From a virus, in the IMG/VR virus record IMGVR_UViG_3300048834_000230, positions 1-59,982 of that record: DNA of 59,982 nt; one strand, written 5' to 3'. Each line of letters begins with the position of its first letter. Positions within the stretch are counted from its first letter, which is position 1. Both the position numbers and the translations under genes were made by a program. Below the pieces are notes generated by a model. That model was not told the DNA's origin and ran no database searches. It worked only from the letters and a program-made list of their open reading frames with translations. Of the stretch, positions 57,550 through 59,982 are shown in pieces.

Positions 57550-58500
57550 TCAATCGTCCAGATTATCTAGGTCGATACTACGGAGAGGCGCGTCTATCAA
57601 TTGATTCTCTAATTGTTGCTTGATGCTAGAGAACTTTTCCCGCAAGTTCTGTTGCTTGAATGAATCACGTTTAATCGCTCCCATTGTCTGATTCCCTAGG
57701 GCTGATTCTGCTTGTGCAACTAGCTGATTCAATTCCTTGTCGCTAGTGATTCCCATTGTGCGGAAACGATTAAAGAACTCCCGCAAATTGTTTGCTGTTG
57801 CTTCCTTGAATACCTGTCTTTTCCCGTCTGTTGGAACAGTAAGAGAGTTTAAGAGACTATCGCAGAGATTAGCCAATTGCTCCTTAGCTTCAATTTCATA
57901 GTTAATCAAAGCATTCTCAAATTGCTTAGCAATCCTCTGCTGTTCTCTGCGATACGTAGCAGGAGCAAGTTTAAGAAGTTCTTCGCTTGGTTCAAAATTA
58001 TGTATCGACCAAGCAATAGAAACAGAACCCTTAAAGCTTTTCGGATAGTCCCTCTCATTAAACAATTGATCGCCAATATATCGGCGAGAACTATCCAAGA
58101 TAGCAGCGTAGTTATCGTCTGCTGCTGCTAGTGCGGTTTGTAGTTCTTTCTCCAGAAAATCGAATTGACGAACAAAGTTTTGTAGTTGGTCTTTTCTGAT
58201 TAGCCTGATACCCTTGCTATAAGCAATAGTCATATTTACCCAACATGAACGAGCATCATTCAAAATGGAATTGATTTGCTTAATGTTTCGCTGCGATGGA
58301 TCGAACAATCGTTTAGAGCTACTAATTGCGTGATGATCGGATGCAAAATGAGTAGCAATTTCATTTTTCTGATTGCCAGTCAGAACTTTTGTTTTGCCGA
58401 TAGCTTGTTTGCGTAGTTCAATTGCGATTACGCTTTCACGTAGTTCATTAGCAAAATCAATTCCGGTTGATACTTCATTGTTTAATGTAGCTGTAGTCAT
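57550..58500 (-). CDS. Coiled-coil partner of the AAA+ ATPase, 316 aa
   Basis: The protein is almost entirely helical (ELRESVIAIELRKQAIGKTK; FVRQFDFLEKELQTALAAAD; EIEAKEQLANLCDSLLNSL). The central part FKGSVSIAWSIHNFEPSEELL is the only non-helical block. It lies 54 bases downstream of the AAA+ gene with the same leader, which suggests a substrate adaptor or scaffold for that ATPase. I do not recognise its family with certainty (DUF3150-like in layout). Confidence 0.65.
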   Translation of the reverse strand: MTTATLNNEVSTGIDFANELRESVIAIELRKQAIGKTKVLTGNQKNEIATHFASDHHAISSSKRLFDPSQRNIKQINSILNDARSCWVNMTIAYSKGIRLIRKDQLQNFVRQFDFLEKELQTALAAADDNYAAILDSSRRYIGDQLFNERDYPKSFKGSVSIAWSIHNFEPSEELLKLAPATYRREQQRIAKQFENALINYEIEAKEQLANLCDSLLNSLTVPTDGKRQVFKEATANNLREFFNRFRTMGITSDKELNQLVAQAESALGNQTMGAIKRDSFKQQNLREKFSSIKQQLENQLIDAPLRSIDLDNLDD

Positions 58501-58509
58501 TGTTTGGTT

Positions 58510-58520
58510 TCCTTGTGCTA
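58510..58520 (-). promoter_or_regulatory. Conserved leader/RBS TAGCACAAGGA
   Basis: An exact copy of the shared leader, nine bases before the ATG at 58500. Confidence 0.6.
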
Positions 58521-58554
58521 GATTGTTTGAAGATAATTTCAGAGATTAGAGGGG

Positions 58555-59982
58555 TTATAGTGAATTGAAATTGATTGAACGACCATTGCTAGAATCGTCT
58601 TGTGATTCCTTGTATGGTCCCCCGTGATTAGCGTCCAAGTATCTGCCGAGTGCATCGGCTCTACTTTGGCGGATTGCATCAGGTGCAGATTTGCACAGAG
58701 GTACGTGATATCGGCTAGCTTCCGTGATTGTGCAATTCAATTCGTAGCTACGCTGAACTATGTCCCTGATATCAGCACCAGTTAGATTTTCAGCATCGTA
58801 TTGATCGTATTCCCGATTGAATTGCTTGCAGCAGATATCCCAAATCTGTTGACGGCCTGATTTGTTTGGTACGTCAAAATACCACGTTCCGGCTGAAAAT
58901 CTTCTCCGTAGTTCTGGTGGTAAACTAGCTATCTGATTCATTGAAGCTATAAAGAAAACCCTTTCACCACCAATAGCGTGAAGAACTTGCATAGCTTGCC
59001 TAATCTGCTTTTCAGACTCACCAACTAAGCTACCCTTGCATGCGTTCAAATCAAATCGGATAGCTTTTGCCCCGAAATGGTTTGCAGCAGCTTTAGCAAC
59101 TAAAGACTTACCACAACCAGAAACCCCGTAAGCTAATAACCCTGTCCACCTATTGTCTTCCATAGCTGTTAAGAGCGTTCCTAAAGCATCCCCAGACGTG
59201 CCACTAGATTCTGTTGAGACTCCAGCTAAAGCTTTTTCAATTTCTTCAATACGCACGACTACAGCGGGTTTACGGGGACCATTGAAATAGCGTTCAAGGT
59301 ATTCCCTAATTGCTTGCAAACCACCAATCGAGTCAAAATCCTCTGTTGAGGTTTCAACAGATAACCCCGGTGTGTCATTGATTTGCTTTCTAGCATTGTC
59401 TCGCAGGCGAACGATATCAATTCCCGATTTGGTAAGTGATTGTGCTGTTAGCTGTTCCGCACGAAAAGAACTTGAACCCCTCAACTCGATAGCAAATTGT
59501 TGGGATTCTGATTCAGTTAGTTCTTTTCCATACGTCGATTTGTATAATTCAGAAACCTTATTAGATAACTGCTGTTCTGTGGGCAGAGGTTCATCCACAA
59601 AACTAACTGACTGAAGTAAATCACCGGGAATAGCTGATTCCAGAACTAATCCTATCAAGCTACGCTTTGTAGCCTTAAATACTTCTCGTAAATTGAGAAC
59701 GCCCTGCATTGTTTTCGGATCATTCCAGAACCAGTGAAGATTGTGAACGATGAGAATTGCACCTGATTGAAATTTCTTGCATACCTCTAGAGCTACTGCT
59801 ATTCCATACTGCTTAACTGCTTTAATTTCAGCCGGATCAATGTTTTGCAATTGTGATTCCCCTAAAGAATTCAGGGGATAGAAACCATCGGCTATGTTCC
59901 AGCCGATGAGAGGTTTATCACAGATAGTTTCACAGATAAGAGTGATTGTGTGAGGCTGATCGTAGCTATTTAAGGCAATGAT
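58555..59982 (-). CDS. Ycf46-like AAA+ ATPase with permuted Walker order (3' part; 5' end crosses the junction)
   Basis: The N-terminal part has AILIVHNLHWFWNDPKTMQG, then TKRSLIGLVLES and VDEPLPTEQQL, the degenerate N-terminal domain of Ycf46-like ATPases. The AAA core follows in an unusual order. AVVVRIEEIEKALAGVST (Walker B) and SGDALGTLLTAMEDN come first, then LLAYGVSGCGKSLVAKAAAN (Walker A), LVGESEKQIRQAM, sensor-1 FFIASMNQIASLPPELRRRF, and the lid. In ordinary members Walker B follows Walker A. AAA+ proteins remodel protein complexes. The partner is probably the coiled-coil protein at 57550. The true ATG is at 178 across the join. Confidence 0.88.
   Translation of the reverse strand: MIALNSYDQPHTITLICETICDKPLIGWNIADGFYPLNSLGESQLQNIDPAEIKAVKQYGIAVALEVCKKFQSGAILIVHNLHWFWNDPKTMQGVLNLREVFKATKRSLIGLVLESAIPGDLLQSVSFVDEPLPTEQQLSNKVSELYKSTYGKELTESESQQFAIELRGSSSFRAEQLTAQSLTKSGIDIVRLRDNARKQINDTPGLSVETSTEDFDSIGGLQAIREYLERYFNGPRKPAVVVRIEEIEKALAGVSTESSGTSGDALGTLLTAMEDNRWTGLLAYGVSGCGKSLVAKAAANHFGAKAIRFDLNACKGSLVGESEKQIRQAMQVLHAIGGERVFFIASMNQIASLPPELRRRFSAGTWYFDVPNKSGRQQIWDICCKQFNREYDQYDAENLTGADIRDIVQRSYELNCTITEASRYHVPLCKSAPDAIRQSRADALGRYLDANHGGPYKESQDDSSNGRSINFNSL
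59856..59982. repeat. Direct terminal repeat, right copy (circular overlap)
   Basis: This is an exact copy of bases 1-127. After collapsing the two copies the genome is 59,855 bp. It contains two small hairpins, TCCCCT/AGGGGA and CATCGGCT/AGCCGATG, but both lie inside the coding sequence of the ATPase. Confidence 0.95.

Noticed and set aside
1-59982. tRNA genes, CRISPR array, integrase or attachment site
   Set aside because: No cloverleaf-like segment, regularly spaced repeat-spacer array, or tyrosine/serine recombinase motif was seen.

Overview
The window is one complete, circularly closed genome of a tailed bacteriophage. The first 127 bases recur exactly as the last 127, and a single AAA+ ATPase gene reads without interruption across that junction, so the unique length is 59,855 bp. 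The sequence is AT-rich by eye, densely coded, and many neighbouring genes overlap by ATGA or TAATG. I saw no tRNA, rRNA, CRISPR array, IS element or integrase, so a lytic lifestyle is more likely than a temperate one. The best host clue is the secreted SGNH-hydrolase-like protein at 5648-6676. It ends in a dockerin-like calcium repeat followed by a PEP-CTERM sorting tail, a pairing typical of Planctomycetota exoproteins. The LuxR-type HTH protein beside it and several small secreted proteins fit the same host. This host assignment is inference.

Layout. (1) Leftward early arm, about 58500 back to 49739 and continuing over the junction to 1084: about 28 mostly small genes, including membrane microproteins, zinc-ribbon proteins, a HerA/DUF853-like ATPase and a Ycf46-like AAA+ ATPase whose Walker B block lies before its Walker A block. 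(2) A 750-bp divergent control region at 1085-1832. (3) Rightward genes 1833-8612: a HAD phosphatase gene broken by a 13-bp tandem duplication, RusA, the PEP-CTERM protein, a LuxR-HTH protein and a candidate small terminase, with a leftward block at 3125-4042. (4) Two leftward lectin/structural genes (8708-9697). (5) Large terminase carrying an intein, then head genes (12817-18067), neck and tail genes (18064-23607), a -1 frameshift gene at 23302-23861, a portal in an unusual downstream position, and a holin/PAS membrane-protein cassette and tail-tip proteins up to 30321. (6) Replication module 30379-40624: HTH, uracil-DNA glycosylase, PD-(D/E)XK nuclease, Sak4-like ATPase, SSB-like protein, SLOG and Nmad1-like proteins, family A DNA polymerase and a primase-helicase. 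(7) Late accessory genes 40710-49679: membrane proteins, a GroES-like protein, a C1-type cysteine peptidase interrupted by an intein exactly at its catalytic cysteine, a secreted zinc-finger methyltransferase and a beta-helix tail spike.

How it fits together: the leftward arm probably reprograms the host. The 30-40 kb module copies and recombines DNA. Terminase, portal and capsid package it. The tail module plus the spike recognise the host. Holin, the peptidase and the secreted hydrolase are candidates for lysis or envelope attack. No canonical lysozyme is visible. That would fit a host whose wall is unusual, and the intein would then delay peptidase activation until splicing.
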